A stretch of DNA of 64,000 bases from CAWDMC01 sp963803295 (lineage in GTDB: Bacteria; Acidobacteriota; Terriglobia; UBA7540): NCBI GenBank assembly GCA_963803295.1, contig CAWDMC010000025.1, positions 186,001 to 250,000 of the forward strand. Reading direction: 5' to 3'. Below are positions 17,963 to 27,482 of the stretch, one piece after another. The notes below the pieces were generated by a model that was given only the letters and a program-made list of their open reading frames with translations, was not told the DNA's origin and made no database searches. A program made the translations under genes and the position numbers. Position 1 is the first letter of the stretch. The number at the start of each line of letters is the position of its first letter.

Positions 17963-19621
17963 GTGATCAACGATCTCTGGTACAAAAACGCAATTGTCTA
18001 TTGCCTCTCCGTCGGAACCTATCTTGATACCAACTCCGATGGCATCGGCGATTTTCAGGGCCTCCTGCGCCGCCTCGATTACCTGCAGGGCCTTGGCGTA
18101 ACGGCAATCTGGCTGCTTCCCTTCCAGCCCTCGCCCTGTCGCGACGAAGGCTACGACGTTTCTGATTATTATGGGGTCGATCCCCGCTACGGCTCCCTAG
18201 GAGACTTCGTCGAGTTCACACAAGGGTGTCGGCAACGAGGTCTCCGTGTCTTGATGGATCTCGTGGTGAACCACACCTCCAACCAACACCCCTGGTTTCA
18301 AGAGGCGCGCGAAGACCCGAAGTCCAAATACCGAGATTGGTACGTTTGGTCAAAAAAGAAGCCGCGAAACGCGAACCAGGGTGTAGTCTTCCCCGGCGTC
18401 CAGAGATCCACCTGGAATTACGACGACGTGGCGAAAGCCTGGTATTTCCACAGATTTTACGATTTTCAGCCTGACCTGAATACTTCGAATCCGGAAGTCC
18501 AGGCTGAAATTCTAAAAATAATGGGTTTCTGGCTTCAGTTAGGCCTTTCTGGATTTCGCATGGACGCTGCGCCCTTCGTCATTTCCACCAAGGGTGTCAA
18601 TAATCGGCGTCCCTCAGAGCAGTACGACATGCTTCGCCTCTTCCGCGAATTTCTTACCTGGCGCGAAGGCGACGCCATCATTCTCGCCGAAGCGAACGTA
18701 CTCCCTGACGTGGACATGAACTACTTTGGTGCTTCCGGTGAGCGCCTGCAGATGATGTTCAATTTCGAAGTCAACCAACATCTCTTTTACGCGCTTGCCA
18801 CAGGGGACACTCGTCCCCTCGTCAAGGCCTTGAAGACCACCAAGCCGCGTCCCGCCACAGCGCAGTGGGCGCAGTTCTTACGAAATCACGATGAGCTCGA
18901 TCTCGGCCGCCTGACCAAGAAGCAGCGCCAAGCCGTCTTCACCGCGTTCGGTCCCGAGCCGAGCATGCAGTTATACAAGCGAGGGATTCGCCGCCGTCTC
19001 GCCCCCATGATGCAAGGCGACAGGCGCAGGCTTGAGCTTGCCTACAGCCTGATAATGACTCTCCCAGGCACGCCCGTCTTCCGCTACGGAGACGAGATCG
19101 GCATGGGCGACAATCTCGATCTGCCTGAACGCAAATGCGCCCGCACCCCCATGCAATGGTCCAATGAACCGCAGGCGGGATTCACGGAAAGTGATAAGCC
19201 CGCAATTCCCGTAATCGCCGAAGGCCCCTATGGTTTCGGGCATGTAAATGCCGCCGCACAGAAGCGGGATCCCAATTCCCTCATGAACTGGTCCGAACGC
19301 ATGATCCGCATGAGGAAAGAAGTTCCCGAGATCGGGTGGGGTGATTTTTCAATCCTCGGGACCGGCAAACCCGAGGTGCTTGCCCTACGCTACGACTGGC
19401 GCAACAATTCCGTTCTCTTCGTGCACAACCTCAGTCCCCTTCCCACAGAAGTCACATTCGGCGTCGGTACAAAAGTCGACGCCCAGCTCGTTAATCTTCT
19501 GTCGGACGATCACAGCAACCCGAATGCATCCGGCAAGCACTGCATGTCACTGGAGCCCTATGGCTACCGCTGGTTCCGCGTCGGCGGCCTCGACTACCTA
19601 CTAAAACGCACGGAAACTTAA
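17963..19621 (+). CDS. Trehalose synthase-like GH13 enzyme
   Basis: 552 residues, intact. GH13 signatures: GVTAIWLLPFQPSPCRDEGY, LRVLMDLVVNHTSNQHPWF, nucleophile Asp201 in GFRMDAAPF, acid/base Glu243 in ILAEANV and Asp310 in RNHDELD. The WYKNAIVYCLSVGTY opening and YRDWYVWSKK segment are typical of TreS (maltose to trehalose isomerisation) and of close alpha-glucosidase relatives. The C-terminal beta domain is short and no maltokinase domain is fused. GTG start with GAAGGA 7 bases upstream. It is transcribed alone toward the pyruvate-oxidase-like gene. A sucrose or maltose hydrolase specificity cannot be excluded. Confidence 0.85.
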   Translation: MINDLWYKNAIVYCLSVGTYLDTNSDGIGDFQGLLRRLDYLQGLGVTAIWLLPFQPSPCRDEGYDVSDYYGVDPRYGSLGDFVEFTQGCRQRGLRVLMDLVVNHTSNQHPWFQEAREDPKSKYRDWYVWSKKKPRNANQGVVFPGVQRSTWNYDDVAKAWYFHRFYDFQPDLNTSNPEVQAEILKIMGFWLQLGLSGFRMDAAPFVISTKGVNNRRPSEQYDMLRLFREFLTWREGDAIILAEANVLPDVDMNYFGASGERLQMMFNFEVNQHLFYALATGDTRPLVKALKTTKPRPATAQWAQFLRNHDELDLGRLTKKQRQAVFTAFGPEPSMQLYKRGIRRRLAPMMQGDRRRLELAYSLIMTLPGTPVFRYGDEIGMGDNLDLPERKCARTPMQWSNEPQAGFTESDKPAIPVIAEGPYGFGHVNAAAQKRDPNSLMNWSERMIRMRKEVPEIGWGDFSILGTGKPEVLALRYDWRNNSVLFVHNLSPLPTEVTFGVGTKVDAQLVNLLSDDHSNPNASGKHCMSLEPYGYRWFRVGGLDYLLKRTET

Positions 19622-19862
19622 ACGGTAATCCGCTCGACTCGGACCAACGCACAGAGCCATTCACCATCTCTTGGAAACCTATTGACGTCAGACCACAGGC
19701 AGCCCCATTACTGACTATCTCCGGAGAATCAGGACCGCATCGGTTCGGTACTGATATCTAAAGTGACGATGCAAACAGTCCACTTCAATCGTTCAAGGCT
19801 TTGGCCCCAACTTCTGCCCGCGTTCAAAATATGGCTCTCATTCGCCCGTTTCAGTCCCAATA

Positions 19863-20015
19863 ATGGCCAAACCTCCCATATCACAGTGCGATGCATTAAT
19901 CATTCGACTTCAAGGCGAATTGTCGTCCAACACCTGGGACGAGATCATCCAAATTGTAGGTATTGAAATGGTCTTCGCAGCAAGGCGCGAGCTATCGGTA
20001 AGAAGGGAGAGTTAA
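19863..20015 (+). CDS. Possible 50-residue leader or hypothetical peptide
   Basis: Open frame reading MAKPPISQCDALIIRLQGEL and ending AARRELSVRRES. It ends 3 bases before the ATG of the pyruvate-oxidase-like gene, so it could be translationally coupled to it. No family recognised. The preceding 240 bases after the TreS-like gene show nothing else. Confidence 0.25.
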   Translation: MAKPPISQCDALIIRLQGELSSNTWDEIIQIVGIEMVFAARRELSVRRES

Positions 20016-20018
20016 CAA

Positions 20019-21748
20019 ATGGCTGAAACTGTCAGCGATTACCTTCTAAAGCGGCTTGAAGAATGGGGTGTCCACCGCATCTACGGTTTCCCGGGCGATG
20101 GGATTAACGGAATCATGGGAGCATTGGAGCGTGCCGGCGACAGATTCCAGTTCATTCAGGTGCGACACGAAGAGATGGCGGCTTTTATGGCCTGTGCCCA
20201 CTCAAAGTTCACCAACGAAGTTGGGGTCTGCATGGCGACTTCGGGACCCGGTGCAATCCATCTTCTGAACGGGCTGTACGACGCAAAAATGGATCATCAA
20301 GCGGTGGTCGCGATTGTGGGCCAGCAGGCACGCGCCGCACTCGGAGGTAGTTACCAGCAGGAAGTGGACCTGGTCAGTCTTTTTAAGGACGTGGCCGGTG
20401 AATACGTACACATGGCGACCGTCCCAGCCCAGATCCGCCACTTGGTTGACCGGGCTTTTCGGATTGCGAAAACGGAGCGGACCGTCACCTGCATCATTCT
20501 GCCCAACGACCTGCAGGAACTGGACGCCCAGCCTGAACCGAAGCGCGCTCACGGCACCGTCCATTCCGGCTTGGGCTATTCACGGCCAAGGGTAATTCCG
20601 CAGGAAGAGGATCTGCGGCGCGCTGCTGACGTCCTCAATGCAGGATCAAGAGTGGCGATGCTTGTGGGGGCTGGAGCCTTGAGCGCCATGGATGAAGTCG
20701 TAGCAGTCGCCGATATTACTGGTGCAGGTGTGGCCAAGGCACTGTTGGGCAAGGCGGCGCTTCCCGATGACCTGCCCTACGTTACAGGAGCGATCGGCTT
20801 GCTGGGTACCAAACCAAGTTGGGACATGATGAGCGATTGTGACACCCTGCTGATGGTCGGAACCAGCTTTCCTTACTCGGAATTCCTCCCAAGAGAGGAT
20901 CAGGCCCGGGGAGTGCAGATCGATATTGACGGCCGGATGTTGGGACTCCGCTTTCCGAACGAGGTGAACCTCGTAGGTGATAGCGCGGAAACCTTGCGTG
21001 CGCTCGTCCCCTACCTGGAAAAAAAGAAGGATCGGGACTGGCGCAAGTCAATTGAAGAGGGGGTCGGTGAATGGTGGAAAGTGCTCGAGGCACGGGCGAT
21101 GAGCGAGGCTAATCCGATTAATCCCGAGTATCGGCGGCCAACTGGTTTGCGCGCGATTTGAAGATAAGGCAAGGCATGAGGGCTTCCCTTTCGGGCAATC
21201 TGGCCACCATGTGTCCAGGTGTGCCTTACGCGATTGCAGCCAAGTTTGCTTTTCCCGACCGTGTTTCAATCGCCCTTGTTGGGGATGGCGCGATGCAAAT
21301 GCTGGGGAACAATGGATTGATCACAATCTCGAAATACTGGAGAGAGTGGAGCGATCCCCGGCTTATCGTTTTGGTGCTGCACAATAACGATCTCAACCAA
21401 GTCACCTGGGAGCAGCGCGTGATGAATGGCGATCCAAAGTTCGAGGCTTCTCAAGACCTGCCCGAATTCCCGTACGCCGAATATGCCAACTTTCTTGGCC
21501 TTGAGGGTATCCGTATGGAGCGCAAAGCAGATGTGGGCAGAGGCTGGGAGCAGGCTCTGAGCGCCGGGCGTCCCGCGGTGATCGAGGCCATGACCGATCC
21601 CGACGTCCCCCCCTTGCCACCGCACATTACCTTCAACCAGGCTGTGAAATTCTCGAAGGCTTTGATGAAGCGCGATCCGAATGAAGCCGGCATTCTCCGT
21701 CAGACTTGGCGCGACGCAGTTGAGAGCCTTATTCCTCATGGGAGGTAG
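20019..21748 (+). pseudogene. Thiamine-pyrophosphate enzyme of the pyruvate oxidase/dehydrogenase (PoxB) type, internal deletion
   Basis: TPP-dependent decarboxylase with three domains. The PYR domain has YGFPGDGINGIMGAL, catalytic Glu in QVRHEEMAAFMA, and TSGPGAIHLLNGLYDAK. The central domain reads RVAMLVGAGALS. The PP domain has VGDGAMQMLGNNGLITI with the LNQVTWEQR turn. The reading frame breaks at about 21130. The first part ends after NPEYR, and the second resumes in another frame at AANWFARDLKIRQG (from about 21133). The roughly 20 residues normally joining them (a strand-turn with a GDSG-like motif) are absent, so about 60-70 bases appear deleted. Good binding site AAGGGAGAG precedes the ATG. 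The gene probably made acetate or acetyl-phosphate before damage. Confidence 0.8.
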
Positions 21749-21885
21749 ACGAATAGGGAGCCTGACCCGACGGAACTTCGTTCAGGGCTCGGGGGTACCC
21801 AATAGCATGTCGAGGCGCCCACGTTCCGCTCCCCGGGGCCAAGGCTTGTTGCTGGCTCCATTGAGGAAAGCGCAAAGGAGAACGC

Positions 21886-22986
21886 ATCATTCAAGAGAGT
21901 GTCAGGATTACAGAGCTTCAAGTGTCCTGCTACACGGTTCCCACGGATGTCCCGGAAGCTGATGGCACCCTGAGCTGGGATAGAACCACGCTGGTACTGG
22001 TGCAGCTAACAGCAGGCAATAGACAGGGGCTGGGTTACACCTATGCAGACCGCGCGACCGCGCAACTTGCGCGTTCCTTTTTGGCGGATCGGGTTATAGG
22101 GCGCGACGCGATGGATGTTCCAGGCACCTGGTCAGGCTTGGTCCACGCGATTCGCAATCTGGGTCGTCCCGGGATCGCCTCTATGGCGATCGCTGCGGTA
22201 GACAATGCCTTGTGGGATCTCAAAGCAAAGCTCCTGGATGTCTCTCTAGTCAAACTCCTCGGCACTGCGCGGGAAGGAATGCCCGTCTACGGGAGCGGTG
22301 GATTTACTTCCTATTCTGATGAGCAGCTGACCAACCAACTCGGTGCTTGGGCGGCGCAGGGAATTCCCAACGTCAAGATGAAAGTCGGCGCCCAGCCTCA
22401 CCAGGATCTACATCGAGTGCAAGTCGCGCGCGAGACAATCGGAAAGGCAACCGAGCTTTTTATCGATGCAAACGGGGCCTACAGTGCCAAACAAGCTCTC
22501 GCCTTGGCTCCCGAGTTTGCCAAGTTTGGAGTTAAGTGGTTTGAAGAACCAGTCTCTTCCGATGACCTCGAAGGGCTGCGCCTGATCCGGGATGGGGAAC
22601 CACCGGGTATGGACATCGCAGCAGGCGATTATGGCTACGACCTGCCCTACTTCCAAAGGATGATCCACGCCGGCGCAATCGATTGTTTGCAGGCCGATGC
22701 GACGCGTTGCGCGGGTATCAGTGAGTTTCTGAAGGTAGGTGCGCTTTGCCAGGCGCATTCGATGACACTCTCCGCTCACACCGCACCTTCGATCCACGCG
22801 CATCCTTGCTGCGCGATGATCGCCACGCGGCACCTCGAATATTTTTACGATCATGTTCGTATCGAGCGGATGTTCTTCGATGGGGCCCTTCTGCCGGTCC
22901 ATGGAGTGCTATTTCCCGACACTTCGAGACCCGGGTTGGGCTTGGATTTTAAGATTCGGGATGCCGCGAGGTTTCTGGACAATTAG
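21886..22986 (+). CDS. Enolase-superfamily dehydratase/racemase (mandelate racemase-like), unusual start
   Basis: About 354-366 residues. The N-terminal capping domain is followed by a barrel with K-x-K (Lys152 and Lys154, counted from GTG 21922), Asp182 in FIDANGAY, a Glu in WFEEPV, and the AAGDYGYD strand where relatives usually have Glu. The LSAHTAP His lies near the end. It would abstract an alpha-proton from a sugar acid; the substrate is not predictable. No ATG fits. GTG 21922 lacks a binding site and cuts the first strand (VRITELQVSCYTVP). AAAGGAG at 21874-21880 sits just before in-frame ATC/ATT codons at 21886-21891. Either a non-canonical start is used or the start codon was lost. 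Confidence 0.75.
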   Translation: MIQESVRITELQVSCYTVPTDVPEADGTLSWDRTTLVLVQLTAGNRQGLGYTYADRATAQLARSFLADRVIGRDAMDVPGTWSGLVHAIRNLGRPGIASMAIAAVDNALWDLKAKLLDVSLVKLLGTAREGMPVYGSGGFTSYSDEQLTNQLGAWAAQGIPNVKMKVGAQPHQDLHRVQVARETIGKATELFIDANGAYSAKQALALAPEFAKFGVKWFEEPVSSDDLEGLRLIRDGEPPGMDIAAGDYGYDLPYFQRMIHAGAIDCLQADATRCAGISEFLKVGALCQAHSMTLSAHTAPSIHAHPCCAMIATRHLEYFYDHVRIERMFFDGALLPVHGVLFPDTSRPGLGLDFKIRDAARFLDN

Positions 22987-22994
22987 GAGCAAGC

Positions 22995-24568
22995 ATGGAA
23001 GTTCTTACCGAGATCAAGCAAACCCCTTCCCAACAGCCCCAGGGCCCTGAGGCGGCGAACATTGGAAAGCGCCAGTCGATTCACGTCGATGCTGAGGATC
23101 TGGCAGCGGAAATACGAAAATCAACCGAGGCGGAGGTGCGCTTCGATGCGGGCACCCGTGCGCTTTATTCAACAGATGGCTCGAACTATCGCCAAGTGCC
23201 AATCGGGGTGGTTATTCCCCGGTCCAAGCAAGATGTGATTCAAACCGTAGCACTGTGTCGGCGCTTTGGCGCGCCGTACTCGCGCGGGGCGGCGGCACCA
23301 GCCTCGCCGGCCAGTGCTGCAATGTTGCGGTGGTCATGGATTTCTCGAAGTATCTCCACCAGGTACTCGAGCTTGATCCAAAACAGAAACTCGCCCGAGT
23401 TGAACCGGGTTGTGTGCTCGATGAGCTCCGCCATCGTGCCGAACAATTCAAGTTGACCTTCGGTCCCGATCCCTCCACCCACAATCACAACACCCTCGGC
23501 GGCATGATTGGCAATGATTCCTGCGGCGTCCACTCCGTAATGGCGGGCCCAGATCGGGCACGTACCAGTGACAACGTGGAATCGCTTGAGGTACTCACTT
23601 ATGAAGGCTTGCGCCTGCACGTAGGTCCCGTGAGTGAGGGCGAACTGGAAAGTGTTATCCGCCAAGGCGGACGCTGTGGCGAGATTTATGCATCCATGAG
23701 GCGGCTGCGAGACGAATATGGCGACGAAATCCGGCGCAAGTTCCCCAGGATTTCGCGACGGGTGTCGGGATACAACATCGACGAATTACTTCCGGAGAAG
23801 GGGTTCAATGTTGCGCGCGCGCTGGCGGGCAGCGAAGGCACGCTGGTGACCTTTCTCGAAGCATCTCTGCAGCTGATCTATAGTCCGCCCTCGCGGTCCG
23901 TGGTGCTTCTGGGTTACCCGGACGTCTATACCGCTGCCGATCACATCATGGAAGTAATGGCCCATCAGCCGACTGGGTGCGAAGGCCTCGATGATCTGCT
24001 GGTCAAGTACATGCAGCAGAAAAACATGCACGTCGACTATCTCAGCATGCTGCCGCCCGGCGGTGGGTGGCTTCTGGTGGAATTCGGAGGTGAGACCAGA
24101 CAAGAAAGCGATGCCAAAGCCCGGAGTCTCATGGACACGCTGAAGGGCCGCTCCAATGCCCCCTCAATGAAGCTTTTCGACGACAAGGCTGAGGAACAGC
24201 ACATTTGGAAGGTGCGCGAGGGAGGGCTGGGCGCAACGGCACGCCTGCCGGGGAAAGGTGATGCCTGGCCTGGCTGGGAAGATTCAGCTGTGCCTCCCGA
24301 AAAGGTTGGAAGCTATCTTCGCGATCTGCGCAAGCTCTTTGGCAAATACGGCTACGACTGTTCCCTATATGGGCACTTCGGTCAGGGCTGTGTCCACGTT
24401 CGTATCGATTTCGACCTCTACACCGCCGAGGGAATCAGGAAGTACATGTCCTTTATGGGGGACGCTGCCGACCTGGTAGTGAGCTATGGCGGGTCGCTCT
24501 CCGGGGAACGTGGGGATGGACAGTCGCGGGCCCAGTTCTTGCCCCGCATGTTCGGCAATGAAATCATC
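22995..24568 (+). pseudogene. FAD-linked oxidase/Fe-S dehydrogenase (GlcD-GlcF fusion type), 5' part
   Basis: Flavin domain of a D-2-hydroxyacid dehydrogenase of the YdiJ/GlcD-GlcF fusion type. The FAD-binding PCMH segment reads GAPV/LARGGGTSLAGQCCNVAVV, then LGGMIGNDSCGVHSVMAG, then the substrate-domain SEGTLVTFLEASL and YGHFGQGCVHVRID. One base is missing at about 23277 (GCGCCG-TACTCG), which splits the N-terminal 95 codons from the rest. After IIL-like EII at 24568 the gene runs into the IS66-type transposon and stops within 15 bases. The 3' part continues at 31041. It starts 8 bases after the dehydratase, so both belong to one sugar-acid operon. Confidence 0.8.
24292..24568 (+). repeat. 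277-bp direct repeat, copy A
   Basis: Identical to 31041-31317 except one base: CGTGGGGATGG here, CATGGGGATGG there. The change turns the conserved GEHGDGQ of the flavoprotein into GERGDGQ. The repeat lies entirely within the dehydrogenase gene and ends exactly at the transposon's inverted repeat. Confidence 0.93.
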
Positions 24569-24591
24569 GTGAGCTTTCGGTAGGTCTGCGT
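24569..24591 (+). repeat. Left terminal inverted repeat of the IS66-type transposon
   Basis: 18 of the first 23 bases match the reverse complement of the right end (31018-31040), with TTCGGTA and CTGCGT as the conserved blocks. Confidence 0.75.
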
Positions 24592-24615
24592 AGATCGGTG
24601 GGGTTGGGTGGTGAA

Positions 24616-24984
24616 TCAGAAGCAGTAGCCTTGGGCCACCCAATAATGCCAGTCGGCGATGGCGTCGGCAGTTGATTCGTTTACATCTATTCCGATCAGT
24701 TGGGACAGGGGCACGGCCATTTTGCGGCCGTGCCAGTGGATCTGTACGAGCATGTCAGCGGTGCAGGCGTCTTCCGGTGCCAAGTGCCGGACTTCGACCC
24801 GTTCACCCTTGAGGAGGGGCGAAACCGCCTTGGTCCGGCGACATTCGGCCTGGAACGGGAAGTGGATTTTGTTCTCCAGGTAGTAATACCAGCCCAGGGC
24901 CTGCTCTTCCGGCCCATAAGCGTCCACGATCGCTTCGTTGTGGATTCGGTCCTCTCGCACTGGGTCCCTTTTGAGTTTGGGCAT
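24616..24984 (-). CDS. CcbP-like calcium-binding protein
   Basis: 122 residues from the ATG of MPKLKRDPVREDRI. The pattern AYGPEEQALGWYYYLENKIHF, then VSPLLKGERVEV and HLAPEDAC, then GRKMAVPLSQL and ADWHYWVAQGY matches CcbP, a calcium-binding protein first described in cyanobacteria. Acidic residues that could bind calcium are present (EDAC, DVNEST). The gene sits at the downstream end of the transposon's cargo, 20 bases after the hypothetical gene and just inside the terminal repeat. What benefit it gives the element is unknown. Start chosen because upstream codons lack family similarity. Confidence 0.75.
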   Translation of the reverse strand: MPKLKRDPVREDRIHNEAIVDAYGPEEQALGWYYYLENKIHFPFQAECRRTKAVSPLLKGERVEVRHLAPEDACTADMLVQIHWHGRKMAVPLSQLIGIDVNESTADAIADWHYWVAQGYCF

Positions 24985-25006
24985 CGATGAAGTCCTCCGC
25001 GCTGCC

Positions 25007-25399
25007 TCAATCCTGGAGAAGTTGCCGCACACGGGAATACCGCAGCAGTTCCTGTGCACCGATCACCGGATGGGCTGGCGAAGGTTCTTCCTCGTCTTCC
25101 TCATCCAGATCATCCCTATCTAAATCGGGCTCGGGGGGTGCGAGGAACTTGGTACGCTCCAGGTGGCGAAGATAGGCGCGAATCTCTGCGGTGGTAAACA
25201 ACCGCCGGATTTCAGCAACGAAGTCGGCCAACTCTTGCGCGAACAGAGGATCTTGTTCGGAGGCCGCCACAAAGCTGAAGAGTTTCTCTCCGACCAGATA
25301 ATCGAGAGCGCTTTCCAATCCAAAGCGTTCGCGGATGTCTTCCGTTGCCGCGCACTGTTCAACCCAGATCTTGTGGTATTCCGTAGAGGGACTGCTCAT
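25007..25399 (-). CDS. Hypothetical acidic protein in transposon cargo
   Basis: 130 residues. Helical, with EDIRERFGLESALDYLVGEK and ELADFVAEIRRLF. An acidic stretch (DLDRDDLDEEDEEEPSP) precedes a short C-terminal helix. No family recognised. The ATG overlaps the stop of the serine recombinase by one base (TAATG), so the two are probably translated together. This suggests a partner or regulator role, but nothing in the sequence proves it. Confidence 0.6.
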   Translation of the reverse strand: MSSPSTEYHKIWVEQCAATEDIRERFGLESALDYLVGEKLFSFVAASEQDPLFAQELADFVAEIRRLFTTAEIRAYLRHLERTKFLAPPEPDLDRDDLDEEDEEEPSPAHPVIGAQELLRYSRVRQLLQD

Positions 25400-26040
25400 T
25401 ACCCAATCCTTTCTTTCAGAATGCGGCGTACGGAGGTACGACCGATTTGCAACCGGCGCGCAATTTCGGATTTACTCGTGCCCGCGCGGTAGAGCTTCCG
25501 GATCTTATCAGCGTGGAGAGCTGCCGTAGCGGGTCTCCCCAGACGTTGGCCGTTCTGGCGGGCGTGGGCCAGGCCGGCCCGAACTCGTTCCCGCAGAATC
25601 TCCCTTTCGAACTCCGCGAACACGGCTAAAAGGCCAGCCATGGCGCGACCGGCCGGGGTCGTCAGGTCCAGCGCTTCCGTTAGCGACACGAAGCCGACGC
25701 CCAGATGCTCCAGTTCCTGCAAGGTTGCCAGCAAGTCCGTGACCGAGCGGCCCCAACGGTCCAGCCGCCAGACTAACACGACGTCGATCTCGCGGCGGCG
25801 TGCGGCCTCCAGCAATTGCTCTCGCCGCTCCCGCTGAGAAGCGCCCGAGCCGATTTCTTTGACTTGCAGAGCGATCGTCCAGCCCCGACGTTTGGCGTAT
25901 TCGCGCAGGGCCCGGCTCTGCATCGGGATGGTCTGCTGATCCTGGGTAGAAACGCGGGCGTTGAGGCCTGCCCGGAACGGTGTTTGGGCCCGGTGAGGGG
26001 GGTGGCCAAAAACCTTCCGCAATTTCGCCGTGCGGGACAC
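25399..26040 (-). CDS. Serine recombinase (resolvase/invertase family)
   Basis: 213 residues. The catalytic domain begins at about residue 25 with NARVSTQDQQ, where the Ser is the nucleophile (usual motif YARVS). It continues with VWRLDRWGRSVTDLL, GVGFVSLTEALDLTTPAGRA and the E-helix EFEREILRERVRAGLAHAR. A C-terminal helix-turn-helix follows (GTSKSEIARRLQIGRTSVRR). Size fits small resolvases that act on cointegrates or inversions. The 24 residues before the catalytic domain are atypical, and the true start may be an internal codon just before RAGLNARVS. It is first in a three-gene cargo block ending with CcbP. Confidence 0.85.
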   Translation of the reverse strand: MSRTAKLRKVFGHPPHRAQTPFRAGLNARVSTQDQQTIPMQSRALREYAKRRGWTIALQVKEIGSGASQRERREQLLEAARRREIDVVLVWRLDRWGRSVTDLLATLQELEHLGVGFVSLTEALDLTTPAGRAMAGLLAVFAEFEREILRERVRAGLAHARQNGQRLGRPATAALHADKIRKLYRAGTSKSEIARRLQIGRTSVRRILKERIG

Positions 26041-26130
26041 CCGTTTTTCGCCCCTTTTCGACTGCCGCTCCGGCCTGGCCGAAGAGGATGGTTTCCGGCC
26101 AGGCGGAAGACATTCTACTCCAGGTGGGCC

Positions 26131-26349
26131 TTAAGTGGGATTCTCGCCCGGACCGGACGCAAGGGTCTGGCAGTAATTCCAAGGCATCCATACCGCCGGG
26201 TTCTTCGCCAGCTCCTCGGCGTGCTTCTGCAGCTTGGTGAGATAGTCGAAGGGATTGGCGTGGTTCAATTCGCAGGTATGGATCAGGCTCATGAACAGAT
26301 CGCCCACCTCGGCGCCGTTCTCGGTCTTATAGAACAGACTATTCTTCCG
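26131..26349 (-). pseudogene. IS66 transposase TnpC, C-terminal fragment
   Basis: RKNSLFYKTENGAEVGDLFM, then LIHTCELNHANPFDYL, then LQKHAEELAKNPAVWMPWNY, then TAA at 26131. This is the last about 70 residues of IS66 transposases (normally about 500). The fragment begins abruptly at the palindrome adjoining the RIT element. Confidence 0.75.
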
Positions 26350-26376
26350 ACTACGAAAATCTTTCCGTAGTCGGAA
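26345..26376. repeat. Perfect 11-bp palindrome at the left border of the RIT element
   Basis: TTCCGACTACG at 26345-26355 and CGTAGTCGGAA at 26366-26376 with a 10-base loop. The right arm overlaps the first bases of the RIT terminal repeat, so it marks the junction between TnpC sequence and the RIT element. It could be a recombinase binding site or an insertion footprint. Confidence 0.6.
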
Positions 26377-26389
26377 TTATGTGCACCAG
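26371..26389 (+). repeat. RIT left terminal inverted repeat
   Basis: TCGGAATTATGTGCACCAG. The similarity continues imperfectly inward (TCAGTTACG versus CCAATTACG on the other side). A second GTGCAC lies 23 bases further in. Confidence 0.8.
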
Positions 26390-26469
26390 TCAGTTACGTG
26401 GAGGTGCACGGATGAGCGCCGCCGCAGGCGCATGAAATGGGGCAGTGCTGGACACGGAAGTGAACATAA

Positions 26470-27482
26470 TCACAGGCTTTCAAGAAAGGCTAGCAGGCGA
26501 TCGCTGGGTTTGAACTTGCGGCTCTTTCCGGTGGGCATAGCGATTTTGTCGATCGCTCTTTTCTTCATCGCCAAGTCGGCCTCGACATACATGTGAGTGG
26601 TCGCGGTGCTCTCGTGGCCGAGCCAGAGCGCAATCACGGTGATGTCGACCCCGGATTGAAGCAGGTGCATTCCCGTTGAATGTCGAAAATGGTGAGGCGT
26701 AACCCGGCGATTTCGAAGCGTCGTACACGTCTCGCGGGCAACCGCTAAGCTCGCAGCGAGGCGCGACCGCACGCCCGTTCTCGTCAGGCGCTCACCGCGG
26801 CGATTGGGGAAGAGCGGGTAACCCACCGTTGTGCGAATCTGCCCGAGCCATTCCCGTAGTTGACGCCTCGTACTTTTCCATAGCGGGATCACTCGTTCTT
26901 TCCTCCCTTTTCCATGGATGCGCAGGGTCGTGGTAGGGCCGAATTGTAAGTCTTCAACATTCAGCCTCGTGATCTCAGAGACCCGCGCACCGGTGTTATA
27001 CATCGTGGCGAGCATTACTCCATCACGGTGACCGCTCCAGGTGGTACGATCGGGAGCATTGAGGAGAGCGGTCATCTCTTCGCGGGCGACATAGGATACC
27101 GGCCCCCGGTCAAAGCGTTTGACCGGGATGGCGAGCGCGCGGGTGATGGAAGCCAGGGCGGTCGGATCCTGCGACGCCGCGTAGCGAAGAAACGAACGGA
27201 GGGCGGCGAGACGCAGATTGCGACTGCGAACGCAGTTGTGGCGATGGCTCTCGAGCGCATTGAGAAACGCGAGAATCTGAGGAGCATCGCAGCGAGCGTC
27301 AAGGAGGCGGGCGCCTTTCGAAACCTCTCCTGGCTGAATTGCAAAAATAGGCGAAACGTGTCGCGGTAGCTGGAGACGGTTTCCGGGCTGGCATTACGCT
27401 GTTGGCGTAAGTAATCGCAGAAGTATCGCTGCAGGAGTGAGGGAAAGTCGGTTTTGGAAGGCTGGGGTTTAGCTGAGTCCAT
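26470..27482 (-). pseudogene. RIT tyrosine recombinase C, one-base frameshift
   Basis: Third gene of the trio, about 337 residues when repaired. N-terminal core-binding domain (LPSLLQRYFCDYLRQQRNAS from PSLLQRYFCDYL), then the catalytic domain in the other frame: NTGARVSEITRLNVEDL, LRIHGKGRKERVIPL, PHHFRHSTGMHLLQ, WLGHESTATTHMYVEADL with the Tyr nucleophile. The shift is at about 27286-27292 (CTC GCT GCG ATG CTC), where one base appears missing. Beyond it the frame reads DAPQILAFLNALESHRHNC and joins the catalytic part without further damage. The ATG at 27482 overlaps the end of gene B by 14 bases. Confidence 0.85.

Noticed and set aside
17529..17966. 145-codon plus-strand open frame between treZ and the TreS-like gene
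   Set aside because: No protein-like pattern, no ribosome site, and it occupies the divergent promoter region and overlaps the next start.
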